Shown here in pieces: positions 1 to 8,287 of a stretch of 64,000 nt of DNA. This DNA is from PFJX01 sp040751755. GTDB taxonomy: Bacteria > Pseudomonadota > Gammaproteobacteria > Burkholderiales > Thiobacillaceae. Each line of letters starts with the position of its first letter. The stretch's first letter is position 1. Position numbers and translations under genes: made by a program. The DNA is taken from positions 1-64,000 of the forward strand of contig JBFMHC010000010.1 in assembly GCA_040751755.1 (NCBI GenBank), in the 5' to 3' direction. Below the pieces are notes generated by a model. The model ran no database searches, was not told the origin of the DNA, and worked only from the letters and a program-made list of their open reading frames with translations.

Positions 1-72
1 ACGCTTGCGGGTGCGCTTGGCGCGCAGCTCAAAGCCCGTATACATCGGCGCCTCCAGACTCATCTGCTTCAT
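1..72 (-). CDS. IS5-family transposase, N-terminal fragment
   Basis: Only the first 24 codons are inside the window. They read MKQMSLEAPMYTG followed by a basic stretch (RAKRTRKR). IS5-family transposases commonly begin MKQM..., then a short polar stretch, then a basic segment leading into the FL.EMD..VPW motif, which would lie just off the edge. The assignment rests on this start together with the nearby IS-like terminus. A second ATG three codons downstream is an alternative start. Confidence 0.5.
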   Translation of the reverse strand, partial: MKQMSLEAPMYTGFELRAKRTRKR

Positions 73-124
73 GTCGCTATTGTCCCATCCCGGCAGTCTG
101 GCAGGAAGGTTTTGCAGACCTTCC
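1..124 (-). mobile_element. IS5-family insertion sequence, transposase-start end only
   Basis: The end of an insertion sequence runs off the left edge. Reading inward from position 124 the terminus is GGAAGGTCTGCAAAACC, which resembles IS5-group inverted repeats, and it is followed outside by CTAA (125-128), the kind of 4-bp target IS5 elements duplicate. A transposase-like start codon lies about 50 bases inside. The other end is outside the window, so the duplication cannot be confirmed. GGAAGGT (104-110) and ACCTTCC (118-124) also form a small palindrome at the tip. Confidence 0.6.
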
Positions 125-197
125 CTAAGTGGTCAGGTGCTATGGTGATCGTGAGTGATCGTCCTAGCTCATTAAACGTACTAGACCACAATTCCGC

Positions 198-1376
198 ATG
201 TCCCTCACTGACTTCCAAACACTTGTTCTTGATGAAGGGCTCGCCGAATGGTTCGCCAACCACGGCGGCGCCAGCGCGAGCACCATTGCTGAGAAGCTCT
301 CGGTGTCACATGAGCAAGCACTGGCAGCGGTTGAGGAGCTTGCGCATCTGGGCTATGGCACCCTAAATCGTGACGTAAAGCTGGTCGCGCTGAGCTTCGA
401 CCCCGCCAACCCTAGTGGTGGCTTTACCCAGAGGCCATTCACGACCCACATCTTCTTCCCCTCCAGGGGCGCGCTGCGTCGGGCCTTCTACGCTTCTGAA
501 CTACCGGCACAAAACCTAACCGAGTACGTTGTAAGACTGCACCTCGGTACTCAGCAGATTGAACTCATCTTCTTCTCCGAGGAGGTTCTATCTCGCTACT
601 TTGATCATCCGGAGCTGTACGACATTAGTGACAGTCTCGCCGGCGGAGAGATCAACGCACGTGGGGAAGATGTTGACGATCGTTATCTGTATGTCAGGTA
701 TGGCAAATGCCGACTTCGAGACGGAAGAATTGCAGTCACTGCGATCTGCAAGGATCTTGCTGACATGGGAGTGTTGGAGCAAAGGTACTGGCACTCCCAT
801 GAACTGGTAAAGCCAGACTTGGAGTCCAGCGATCCCAACTTCCAGGCCTTTCTCGGCAGAACCTACGATGGATCTTGGGTCGAGTACCCTGACCCCATCG
901 CCGATTTGATCGCCGCAATGCGATCTCTGAACTCGATCGTGTCGCCCGGCGCGCTTTTCACTCGACTCGAGAACGTTCACCTTCGCGCGCCAGTTGAGCA
1001 AACGTACAAGTCCTTCTGCGACTGCGCTAGCGAGCTCTACAAGATCATTGGCCCCGACGCACTCTCTCAGGCGACCATGAAGGACATTCTCCAAAATAGG
1101 TTGGGGTTGTCTGCATCCGACTTTGTGCATCATCAGTCAAAGCGCCCCCTCAGCAGCAGCCAGCTGCTGGCGTTGCTTGAGCAGCAGTTCAAGCTACCTG
1201 GCAGTCTGTCGGAGGTCCTTCGTAAGGTATCTGCGCTCCGAGTCGATGCTGATCACAAGATCCTAAATCGGGACGAGAAGCCGTCTACGTACTCAGAACA
1301 ATTCGCCGCGTTGTGCAGCCAAGCTACCGCAGCCGTCGAGGAGCTTGCCGGAGCGCTGACGCCGTCAACCGAATGA
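198..1376 (+). CDS. conserved-looking protein of unknown function with N-terminal helix-turn-helix
   Basis: A 392-residue soluble protein. Residues ~15-60 look like a winged helix (ASTIAEKLSVSHEQALAAVEEL). The middle has a mixed alpha/beta segment (THIFFPSRGALRRAFYAS, then LYVRYGKCRL). The C-terminal 150 residues are helical. I see no enzymatic motif, signal peptide or membrane segment. It begins only 74 bases inside the IS5 end, has no obvious ribosome binding site, and runs opposite to the neighbouring methyltransferase genes, so it is probably separate cargo. A role in defence or DNA binding is possible but not shown. Confidence 0.6.
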   Translation: MSLTDFQTLVLDEGLAEWFANHGGASASTIAEKLSVSHEQALAAVEELAHLGYGTLNRDVKLVALSFDPANPSGGFTQRPFTTHIFFPSRGALRRAFYASELPAQNLTEYVVRLHLGTQQIELIFFSEEVLSRYFDHPELYDISDSLAGGEINARGEDVDDRYLYVRYGKCRLRDGRIAVTAICKDLADMGVLEQRYWHSHELVKPDLESSDPNFQAFLGRTYDGSWVEYPDPIADLIAAMRSLNSIVSPGALFTRLENVHLRAPVEQTYKSFCDCASELYKIIGPDALSQATMKDILQNRLGLSASDFVHHQSKRPLSSSQLLALLEQQFKLPGSLSEVLRKVSALRVDADHKILNRDEKPSTYSEQFAALCSQATAAVEELAGALTPSTE

Positions 1377-1599
1377 TGCCTAACTCTGCGTTGGGCGGCT
1401 GCTTTCAGTCGCGCTACTGACCAAAGGCGAAAGGCCACTCTGGGTCGATCTGAGCCGCTCACCTATTTTTTGGTGAGCAAGGAATGGAAACCACCTTGGT
1501 GCACCGCAGCAAGCAGTTTAGGCATAAACCGCAGATTGCGGATACCCATCCTCCGGCGCATCGCCGAGGAAGAAGATGCCAGGCAGCCCGGCCAGCCAT

Positions 1600-2841
1600 T
1601 CAACTGGCGCACACTTCCTGGTCTGCTGCCTCGCGGATGGCCGTCTGGCCGGTGAAGTCCTCCCACCGGCGCACGATCACATCCACGTACTTCGGATCGA
1701 GTTCGATCAGCCGCGCGACGCGACCTGACTTTTCGGCCGCAATCAGCGTTGTGCCAGAACCACCGAACGGATCGAGCACCACGTTACCCGGGCGGCTCGA
1801 ATTGCGGATGGCTCGCTCGACCAGCTCCACCGGCTTCATCGTCGGATGCAGATCGTTCTTCTGCGGCTTCTTGATCGCCCACACATCGCCCTGATCGCGG
1901 TCACCACACCAGTGGCGTTGCGCACCCTCGGGCCATCCGTACAAGATCGGTTCGTACTGGCGCTGGTAGTCGGCACGGCCCAGCGTGAAGGTGTTCTTGG
2001 CCCAGATGATGAACGTCGACCACTTGCCACCGGCGGCGCGAAAGGCGGCCTGCAGCACATCCAGCTCGCTGGATGACATCGCCACATAGATGCCGCCCCG
2101 GCAGTTCGCCACGGTGGGCGTCAATGCTGCCAACAGGAAGTCGTAGAAGCCATCGCCCAAGTTGTCGTTGAGGATCGCGCGGTCCTTGCCGCGCATCTTG
2201 TCCTTGGCGCTGTTGGCATAGTTCACGTTGTACGGCGGGTCGGTGAAGACCATGTCTGCCATGTCGCCTCGCATCAGCCGGGCATAGCTCTCTGCCACGG
2301 TCGAGTCACCGCACAGCAGTCGGTGCTGGCCCATGATCCAGACATCGCCCGGGCGCGATATTGGAATTTCGCCAACCTCCGGTACCGCGTCCTCATCGGT
2401 CTGCCCCTCGTTGTCCGGCTCGTCGCCCGCGATCAGTTCGGCCAGCGCGTCGGCGTCGAAGCCTGTGATGTCCAGATCGAAACCTTTCAGCTGCAAAGCC
2501 TCAAGTTCGATCCGCAACATCGCGTCATCCCAACCAGCGTTCTCCGCGATGCGGTTGTCTGCGATGACCAAGGCGCGGCGCTGGGTCGGGCTCAGGTGAT
2601 CCAGTACGACCACGGGCACGATTTCCAGCCCGAGTTTCTGCGCAGCGGCCAAGCGGCCATGCCCAGCGACGATGACGCCGTCACTGCCCGCAAGGATCGG
2701 ATTGGTGAAGCCAAACTCGGCAATCGATGCAGCGATCTGCGCCACCTGGTCATCCGAGTGCGTCCGCGCATTGCGGGCATAGGGCAGCAGTTTGGCTGTA
2801 GGCCACTGCTCGATCTTGTCTGCCAACCAGGACGCGCTCAT
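1600..2841 (-). CDS. ParB-domain DNA methyltransferase (N6-adenine/N4-cytosine type)
   Basis: 413 residues in two parts. Residues ~10-100 are a ParB/Spo0J N-terminal-like domain (LLPYARNARTHSD, then VAGHGRLAAA). Residues ~200-400 are an amino-methyltransferase with catalytic DPPY (motif IV, in VFTDPPYNVNY) and the AdoMet-binding motif FGGSGTT near the end (motif I). Motif IV precedes motif I, as in beta-class enzymes, and DPPY favours adenine-N6 as target. Its start overlaps the end of the upstream methyltransferase gene (ATGA). Such enzymes are common in prophages, often without a partner nuclease, probably for protection from host restriction. Confidence 0.85.
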   Translation of the reverse strand: MSASWLADKIEQWPTAKLLPYARNARTHSDDQVAQIAASIAEFGFTNPILAGSDGVIVAGHGRLAAAQKLGLEIVPVVVLDHLSPTQRRALVIADNRIAENAGWDDAMLRIELEALQLKGFDLDITGFDADALAELIAGDEPDNEGQTDEDAVPEVGEIPISRPGDVWIMGQHRLLCGDSTVAESYARLMRGDMADMVFTDPPYNVNYANSAKDKMRGKDRAILNDNLGDGFYDFLLAALTPTVANCRGGIYVAMSSSELDVLQAAFRAAGGKWSTFIIWAKNTFTLGRADYQRQYEPILYGWPEGAQRHWCGDRDQGDVWAIKKPQKNDLHPTMKPVELVERAIRNSSRPGNVVLDPFGGSGTTLIAAEKSGRVARLIELDPKYVDVIVRRWEDFTGQTAIREAADQEVCAS

Positions 2842-4271
2842 TGTTCGACCTCCGAGGTCGCCAGCCGTTCTGTGGCCACGTCGTCGAAGGACTGGCCCGA
2901 TTTGATTCCAAAGCCTGCGATGAGCGTGACCGGCACGCCGGGGTGGTTTTGCTGAAAGCGCTTGATGGCCACGTCCACGTACTCCGGTGCAACTTCCACA
3001 CTGCGGCAGATCCGGCCAGTGCGTTGCGCGGCCAGCATCGTCGTGCCACTGCCACCGAAGGGCTCGAACACGACGTCACCCGAATCGGTGTAAGCCTTGA
3101 TCGCAAACTCCGGCAATGCCACCGGGAACACGGCCGGGTGATCAATGTCCTGCCCGATCTTGCCCTTGTGGCGCATCACGCGAATCACCGAATCGGGGAT
3201 GCGGGTGTCCTGCGTCGGCTGACCCTTGTGCGTCCAGCCGCCGACCTCGCCATCCTTACCACGCATCGCTGTGGACGACCCGTCAGCGCGCAGGTGCGAT
3301 TCCTGGCCTGCGTGCTTGCAAGGCACGATCTTGTTGGGTTTGCGGGTGCTGCGATTGAAGTGGAAAACAAACTCGAAGCTGGGAGCTAATCGGCCCTGCC
3401 AGTCGCCGGGCATGCCTGGCCCCTGATCCCAGACGTACCACGCGAAGCGCCGCCACCCTTGCTGACGCATCCAGGACAGCCAGCCGTCCCAATAGGGGAT
3501 GACTTCGTTGTCGCGGTGGATCAGCCCAAGATTGACCAACACCTGTCCGGCGTCCGTTATCGGCAGATGTGCGAACACACCGCGCATCAGTGCATCCCAA
3601 TCGACAATGCCGCCGGAGGTGTAGTTGCGCTGGTTGCCATACGGCGGCGAGGTGAAGCAAAGCTGCGCGGTGTCACCCTGCATCAGCGTGGCGACCACGG
3701 CTGGGTCGGTGGCGTCGCCACAGATCAAGCGGTGCGAGCCGATGGCCCAGACATCTCCCTCGCGCGACACCGCCACCACTGGCGTGTCAGGTACGTCATC
3801 GGTCGTATCGAGTTCATCGGCGTTTGCACCATCCTGCGCCGCCGGTTCACCTTCAGTCGACGGGGCATCTGCCAGCAGCGCATCGATCTCGATGTTCTCG
3901 AAGCCGGTCAGCGCCAGTTCGAAACCCGCTTCGGAAAGCTCCGCCAGTTCGAGCGCCAACATCTCCTCATCCCAGCCAGCGTCAAGCGCCAGCCGGTTGT
4001 CGGCGATGACCAAGGCGCGCTTTTGCGCGGTGGTGAGATGGGCCAGTTCGATCACCGGCACCTGATCCAGCCCCAGCTTGCGTGCAGCAGCCAAACGACC
4101 GTGGCCCGCGATGATGCCGTTGTCGCCATCAACCAGTACCGGGTTCGTCCAGCCATATTCGACGATGCTGGCGGCGATCTTGGTGATCTGCGCATCGGAA
4201 TGTGTGCGCGGATTGCGGGCGTAGGGAATCAGCGCCTCGACCTTGCGGTACTCGACGTTGAGCGTATTCAA
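2838..4271 (-). CDS. ParB-domain DNA methyltransferase, SPPY (N4-cytosine) type
   Basis: 477 residues with the same architecture as the next gene: a ParB-like N-terminal domain (ALIPYARNPRTHSDAQ, AGHGRLAAARKLGLD) and a C-terminal methyltransferase. The catalytic motif is SPPY (CFTSPPYGNQRNY), typical of N4-cytosine enzymes, and the AdoMet motif is FGGSGTT. The only upstream in-frame start is TTG at 4271, with AGGA about 8 bases before it. The two ParB domains are clearly related, so the pair probably arose by duplication followed by a change in the methylated base. No restriction endonuclease is adjacent. Confidence 0.85.
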   Translation of the reverse strand: MNTLNVEYRKVEALIPYARNPRTHSDAQITKIAASIVEYGWTNPVLVDGDNGIIAGHGRLAAARKLGLDQVPVIELAHLTTAQKRALVIADNRLALDAGWDEEMLALELAELSEAGFELALTGFENIEIDALLADAPSTEGEPAAQDGANADELDTTDDVPDTPVVAVSREGDVWAIGSHRLICGDATDPAVVATLMQGDTAQLCFTSPPYGNQRNYTSGGIVDWDALMRGVFAHLPITDAGQVLVNLGLIHRDNEVIPYWDGWLSWMRQQGWRRFAWYVWDQGPGMPGDWQGRLAPSFEFVFHFNRSTRKPNKIVPCKHAGQESHLRADGSSTAMRGKDGEVGGWTHKGQPTQDTRIPDSVIRVMRHKGKIGQDIDHPAVFPVALPEFAIKAYTDSGDVVFEPFGGSGTTMLAAQRTGRICRSVEVAPEYVDVAIKRFQQNHPGVPVTLIAGFGIKSGQSFDDVATERLATSEVEQ

Positions 4272-4291
4272 AGAGGGTGTCCTGAAAATAG

Positions 4292-4324
4292 AAAACCCGC
4301 CGACGACAACCGTGGGCGGGTTTT
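4292..4324 (-). terminator. Rho-independent terminator, probably bidirectional
   Basis: CCCGCC (4296-4301) pairs with GGCGGG (4315-4320) around a 13-base loop, flanked by AAAA on the left and TTTTT on the right. Read on the minus strand it would end the long replication operon before the methyltransferase pair. The flanking A and T runs also allow function in the other direction. Confidence 0.6.
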
Positions 4325-4332
4325 TGGGGTTG

Positions 4333-4383
4333 GTGCGAACTGACGGGGTGCGAACTGCGAACCGTGCGAACCTTGGTTCGCAC
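4333..4383. repeat. GTGCGAAC repeat cluster with a perfect 20-bp palindrome
   Basis: Copies of (G)TGCGAAC start at 4333, 4348, 4356 and 4364, and an inverted copy lies at 4375-4383. The last two form the perfect palindrome GTGCGAACC-TT-GGTTCGCAC (4364-4383). This density within 51 bases of non-coding DNA is not expected by chance. It resembles iterons or a multi-site operator upstream of the methyltransferase genes. Confidence 0.75.
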
Positions 4384-4600
4384 CCTGACGCTAAAAAAGC
4401 GCCGCGCTCGCGCCCCCCGCATTGGTTTTTGGCCAGGAAGGACCCGTTGATTTCTGGGCTGCTTCCTCTGCCGTCACCTCTGTCCAGACGATAAATGAAT
4501 ACTACGCAAGATCAGGTCGTTTTGTTGCAGGGGCAAAAACCGCTGATTGCCGCGTGATGGCGCACATCCCCGACCATACGCGCCAAATCACGCCAAAACC

Positions 4601-4987
4601 CTACGCAACCACCACACCATTAAGTTGATCTGCGACCGTCTGCAATGCCCGCCGCCAATGCCGCCATGCCGTCGTGCGGTCGCAGGCAAAGCGGATCGTG
4701 ATGTCCCGCCAGCCATAGCGCTTCGCGCGCATCCATACGAGATGACGTTGCTCGATGGTGAGCCACTGCACCCAGCGCATAGCCTCCAGCATTCGTTCAA
4801 TTGCCTCTGGACTCGGCGGAAAGGATCGGTACACCCTCTCGTCCGCTGCAAAGGTCTCCCATTCGCTTCGGACAATGGCGGGCCAGCAGTTGAAGTAGCC
4901 CTGCACTCGAACAGGAGGCAACCGTCGACTGGTGCTTGCGGCCTCTTCAAACCGAGCAGCAACGTCCTCGATAGTCCACTTAGTCAT
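4601..4987 (-). CDS. DUF6362-type phage protein with HTH-like C-terminus
   Basis: 128 residues from the ATG at 4987, which has GGAGGG about 7 bases upstream; longer in-frame starts lack such a site. The sequence is helical. The C-terminal part (DITIRFACDRTTAWRHWRRAL) looks like a DNA-binding helix-turn-helix. Proteins of this kind occur in phage replication modules and are annotated as DUF6362, with unknown function. Its start overlaps the end of the upstream small gene by 8 bases. I cannot say more than that it is likely a DNA-binding element protein. Confidence 0.6.
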   Translation of the reverse strand: MTKWTIEDVAARFEEAASTSRRLPPVRVQGYFNCWPAIVRSEWETFAADERVYRSFPPSPEAIERMLEAMRWVQWLTIEQRHLVWMRAKRYGWRDITIRFACDRTTAWRHWRRALQTVADQLNGVVVA

Positions 4988-5183
4988 TGCGTCGCCCTCC
5001 GTAGAGCCGGTCACCGATGCGTCGCACGATTTCGCGCTCGATGAAGTCCAGACGTTCGTCGGATGCGTTGACCACCAGGATGTGTTGGTCACGCCAGCCA
5101 CGTTCCTTGATCGCATCCAGATCCGTGGCCTGAGGCTGCAGACGACCGAGGGGGCAGCGGTATTGGGGTGTCGGCACCTTCAT
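4980..5183 (-). CDS. small phage protein of unknown function
   Basis: 67 residues from the ATG at 5183 (MKVPTPQYRCPLGRLQPQ...). It is charged, with no membrane segment and one cysteine. The C-terminal half is a probable helix (DERLDFIEREIVRRIGDRLYG). The gene begins two bases after the end of the RuvC-like gene and overlaps the DUF6362 gene, so it is translated as part of this operon. No family recognised. Confidence 0.5.
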   Translation of the reverse strand: MKVPTPQYRCPLGRLQPQATDLDAIKERGWRDQHILVVNASDERLDFIEREIVRRIGDRLYGGRRND

Positions 5184-5184
5184 G

Positions 5185-5649
5185 TCACACCTCCTGCGTC
5201 TCGACAGCCCAGTGCAGCAAGGCCAGTGCGTCGGCTTCGTTGTCGTCGACTGGGGTGTGACCACGCAGGCGGACGGACGCGATCATGTCGTCCTTGCCCG
5301 CATTGCCCTTGCCGGTCGCGTGCTTCTTGATCGTGCCGACTGGAACACCCTGGTAAGGGATGTTGTGATGCTCACACCACGCGGTCAGGTGTCCCATGAA
5401 GCCACCGTAGGCGTGCGCCGCATCAACGCCAGCGTGCCGTCGAACCTCCTCGAAGAACACCGCGTTGATGTGGTTGCTGGCCGAGAGCAATTCGTTGAGC
5501 CAGCGCTTGAAACGGAGGAAACGCATGCCGCCTCCTTCAAATCGCTGCGGCTTGAAGTGCTCCGTGCCGCTGGTGATAGTGCCGTCCAGGTGCTGCAAAG
5601 CCCACCCGGTGTGTGTGCCCAGATCAAGGGCCAAGATTGTCGTGTTCAT
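5185..5649 (-). CDS. RuvC-like Holliday-junction resolvase (phage type)
   Basis: 154 residues with an RNase H-like fold. The first acidic residue is in ILALDLGTHTGWA, the second in AVFFEEV, and the last acidic pair in PVDDNEADALALL. These carry the metal-binding residues of RuvC-family nucleases. Such enzymes resolve branched DNA made during phage replication and recombination. It lies directly downstream of the primase-helicase gene, which fits that job. RuvC itself is somewhat longer (~170 residues), consistent with a short phage relative. Confidence 0.75.
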   Translation of the reverse strand: MNTTILALDLGTHTGWALQHLDGTITSGTEHFKPQRFEGGGMRFLRFKRWLNELLSASNHINAVFFEEVRRHAGVDAAHAYGGFMGHLTAWCEHHNIPYQGVPVGTIKKHATGKGNAGKDDMIASVRLRGHTPVDDNEADALALLHWAVETQEV

Positions 5650-5775
5650 CGTCGTACTCCAGTTCGGGGGGCGAGTGACGGATGCGACGGGTTCTTTGGA
5701 AAACAGCCTTTACGTGCGCGCACGCGTAGCGCGTCAATCAGGAAACCCGTCAAATCCGTCACTCGCCCGGATTGC

Positions 5776-8067
5776 TCAGTCATCTCGATAGGGGTAGCCA
5801 TGGCTGTACGGCTTGGGCCTGAGGGCTATGCCCGTGATCCCACGTGCGCCCCCGGTCAGCCGACACTTCTCGAACTTGCGGGCGGCCATCAGTTCGGAAA
5901 AGCGCTTGACCGAGCCCACGTACTCACCCGCGCGCTCAGCCCATTCACGCCAGTCGGCGAACAATTCGGAAACGCCTTCGCGGTGGGTCTTGGCCAGTAA
6001 GCAACGCTCTTCGATCCACTGCCCGAGCGCGTCCTCAGCCTCGAAATACTCCTCGGTCGCCGACACCACACTGGCGGGTGGCTTCAGTCCTTGGCGTTGC
6101 CAAAAGCTGCAGCCCTCGACTGCCCACGCCAGAATGCCGTCCCGCTCCTTGAGCAGTTTTTCGGTCAGCCTGCCGTCACGCCGCTCGGGCGGGATCGTCA
6201 CCGTGAACGGGATCAGGTGCAGTCGCCGCTTCATCGCCTCATCCACGTTGCGGATCGATGGCTTGTGGTTGCCTGCGATCACCAACTTGAACTGCGGCAC
6301 GTACTCGAAGAAGTCCTGGCGCATGAAACGCGCAGACACCTTGTCGCCACCGGTGATGGCCTTGACCTTGGATTCGTTCCAGCGCCGACCCTGTTCGGTT
6401 TCGATGGAGGACACAAAGCGGGCACCGCGCAGGCCCGCCAAATCGGTCGGATGCCGGTCGGTGCGCGCCTCCATGAACGTGTCCATCGGCGCGTTGGCCG
6501 CGTAGTCGCCCAAGATGGTGGTCAGGACGTTGACGAACACCGACTTGCCGTTCGCGCCGGTCCCGTACAGGAAGAACAGCGCGTGCTCGCTGGTCACGCC
6601 CGTCAGGCAGTAGCCAACCATCAGTTGCAGGTAGGCAATCAGTTCAGCGTCACCGCCTGTGACGTCGGCCAGGAATGCGCGCCACGTCGGACTGTCGCCC
6701 TGCGGTGTGGCCGTGGTCACCTTGGTCATCCGATCATCGCGCCGGTGCGGTCGCATGCGGCCCGTGCGCAGATCAACCACACCGCCTGGTGTGTTGAGTG
6801 CCCAGACGTCGGCATCCCACTCCTCGGCGGTGGACGCGTGCTTGGGATCGGAGCGTGCGATTTTCTCGACGGATGAGATCGTGGCGGAGCTGGCCAGCTT
6901 GCCTGTGAGCCGAGGGCTGTCCGCCTTGAGTGACGCCATCCGGCAGATACCGCGCGCCAGATGAGACACATAGAGAACCTGATCCGGATTCCAGCGCACG
7001 CCGGTCCAGACCAGCCATTTGCCCCAAAGCGCGCAGTAGCGCCAGTCCTCGCCATAGCGGCGTGTGAAGGCCGAGGACAAGCCGTCCTCCGTAGTCCAGT
7101 CGACACCGGTCAGCAGATCCGGTGGTGGCGTCTCCTCGACCGACCGCATCACCGGCATCCGCTCGCCGACGGCGAGGAAGCCCCTCACATCGAAGCCGTC
7201 CGGAATGGCGTCAGCCGCATCCCATCCTTCCGGCTTGTCATCGGGTGGCACCAGGATGGCGACCGTGGTCGCACCCGCGTTCAGGATTGCTTGCGATGCA
7301 CGGTCAGCGTAATCCCAGCCTGGCGCGTCCCGGTCAGGCCAGATCAGCACGGATTTGCCCGCCAGCGGCGACCAGTCGGTCTTATCGACGGGAGCGTTTG
7401 CGCCATGCATGGCCGTGGTTGCCACCACGCCGATGGCGATCAGGGCCTGCGCACACTTCTCGCCCTCGACCAGCACAACGTGACCAGCGGCAGCCAGCCC
7501 CGGCTGGTTGTACAGCGGACGCGGATCGGGCGGAGTCATCTTACGCCGCTTGGCATCCCACGGCCGGAACTCCTTCTTGCGCCCGGGTGGGTCGTAGCGG
7601 TACACGACCGCAATCAGTTTGCCGGTGGCATCGAAGTAGTCCCACTTGGCCGTGGCCGGGCCGAGATCATCAACCGGAGCTTCCTTCTTGGCGCGGCGTA
7701 CCGGCACTGATCGCGAACGACCGAGCAGATCAGTTGCCTCGTCGAGCACCCGGGGAAAGTCGGTGTGGACGTTGGCCCCGAGGTAGGCGGCGATCAAGGC
7801 AAAGATGTCACCGCCATCGCCCGTGGCACGATCCGTCCAGAGACCAGCCTTGTCGCCTTCGAGTACCACCTCAAGGCTGTCGCCCGGGCTGCCCAGGATG
7901 TCCCCGATCAGAAACTTGCCACGACGCTTCTTTCCTGCCGGAAGCATCGTGGTCAGGACTGATTCCATGCGTGCGATCAGTTCAGTGCGAATATCGTCCC
8001 GCTCGCTGTCATTGACGTTGCGCCGGCCCGTTTCTCCCGGTGGTGATGTGTCATTGAAATCAAGCAT
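5776..8067 (-). CDS. TOPRIM primase / D5-type superfamily 3 helicase fusion
   Basis: 763 residues from the ATG at 8067, which has GAGGG 8 bases upstream; two in-line GTG codons lie just before it. The N-terminal half carries a TOPRIM core (VLVEGEKCAQAL, then WPDRDAPGWDYA) as in P4-type primases. The C-terminal half is a D5/SF3 helicase with Walker A (GTGANGKSVFVNVL) around residue 515 and VIAGNHKP as the likely sensor region. Such fusions prime and unwind DNA at the origin of phages and satellites. This is the main replication protein of the element and suggests it replicates autonomously after excision. Confidence 0.85.
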   Translation of the reverse strand: MLDFNDTSPPGETGRRNVNDSERDDIRTELIARMESVLTTMLPAGKKRRGKFLIGDILGSPGDSLEVVLEGDKAGLWTDRATGDGGDIFALIAAYLGANVHTDFPRVLDEATDLLGRSRSVPVRRAKKEAPVDDLGPATAKWDYFDATGKLIAVVYRYDPPGRKKEFRPWDAKRRKMTPPDPRPLYNQPGLAAAGHVVLVEGEKCAQALIAIGVVATTAMHGANAPVDKTDWSPLAGKSVLIWPDRDAPGWDYADRASQAILNAGATTVAILVPPDDKPEGWDAADAIPDGFDVRGFLAVGERMPVMRSVEETPPPDLLTGVDWTTEDGLSSAFTRRYGEDWRYCALWGKWLVWTGVRWNPDQVLYVSHLARGICRMASLKADSPRLTGKLASSATISSVEKIARSDPKHASTAEEWDADVWALNTPGGVVDLRTGRMRPHRRDDRMTKVTTATPQGDSPTWRAFLADVTGGDAELIAYLQLMVGYCLTGVTSEHALFFLYGTGANGKSVFVNVLTTILGDYAANAPMDTFMEARTDRHPTDLAGLRGARFVSSIETEQGRRWNESKVKAITGGDKVSARFMRQDFFEYVPQFKLVIAGNHKPSIRNVDEAMKRRLHLIPFTVTIPPERRDGRLTEKLLKERDGILAWAVEGCSFWQRQGLKPPASVVSATEEYFEAEDALGQWIEERCLLAKTHREGVSELFADWREWAERAGEYVGSVKRFSELMAARKFEKCRLTGGARGITGIALRPKPYSHGYPYRDD

Positions 8068-8287
8068 CGGCACCACCCTCGTGTGACGTCTGCTGCGCAG
8101 CGATCCAGGCTTCCAGCTCGTTGGGTTTGAAGCGAACCAGTTTGCCGACGCGGTAATGCGGAATGCGACGCTCCTTTCGCTCCTTGGCTTGAGAGAGCCA
8201 ATACGACGGCAGGTTGAACATCAGGGCAGCCTGGCGCACGTCGATCAGCTGCTCGCCCAGTACGTGATTCAAATTCGAGGTATTCAT
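8060..8287 (-). CDS. excisionase-like helix-turn-helix protein
   Basis: 75 residues from the ATG at 8287. The core (LIDVRQAALMFNLPSYWLSQ, then IPHYRVGKLVRFKPNELEAWI) matches the small MerR/excisionase HTH fold: a helix-turn-helix followed by a two-stranded wing ending in a conserved tryptophan. Such proteins act as recombination directionality factors or transcription regulators. Its place between the nuclease and primase genes, overlapping both, suggests regulation of replication rather than excision. An upstream in-frame ATG would lengthen it by 15 residues inside the preceding gene. Confidence 0.7.
   Translation of the reverse strand: MNTSNLNHVLGEQLIDVRQAALMFNLPSYWLSQAKERKERRIPHYRVGKLVRFKPNELEAWIAAQQTSHEGGADA

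Larger units (their letters stand above)
4272..4600. other. non-coding gap: terminator plus short-repeat cluster
   Basis: I find no gene in this 329-base gap between the methyltransferase pair and the DUF6362 gene. It contains a symmetrical hairpin (4292-4324), a cluster of GTGCGAAC repeats (4333-4383) and about 215 further bases in which I see nothing assignable. It is a reasonable place for an element operator or replication origin, but this is inference from position and repeats only. Confidence 0.6.

Noticed and set aside
1377..1599. Possible left attachment site of the element near TGCGTTGGGCGG
   Set aside because: Only an 8-base similarity to the stem near the tRNA (GTTGGGCG); too short to call a duplicated att core.
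1463..1666. A 67-codon minus-strand frame downstream of the first methyltransferase
   Set aside because: Overlaps the methyltransferase end, has no family resemblance and no clear start; probably not a gene.
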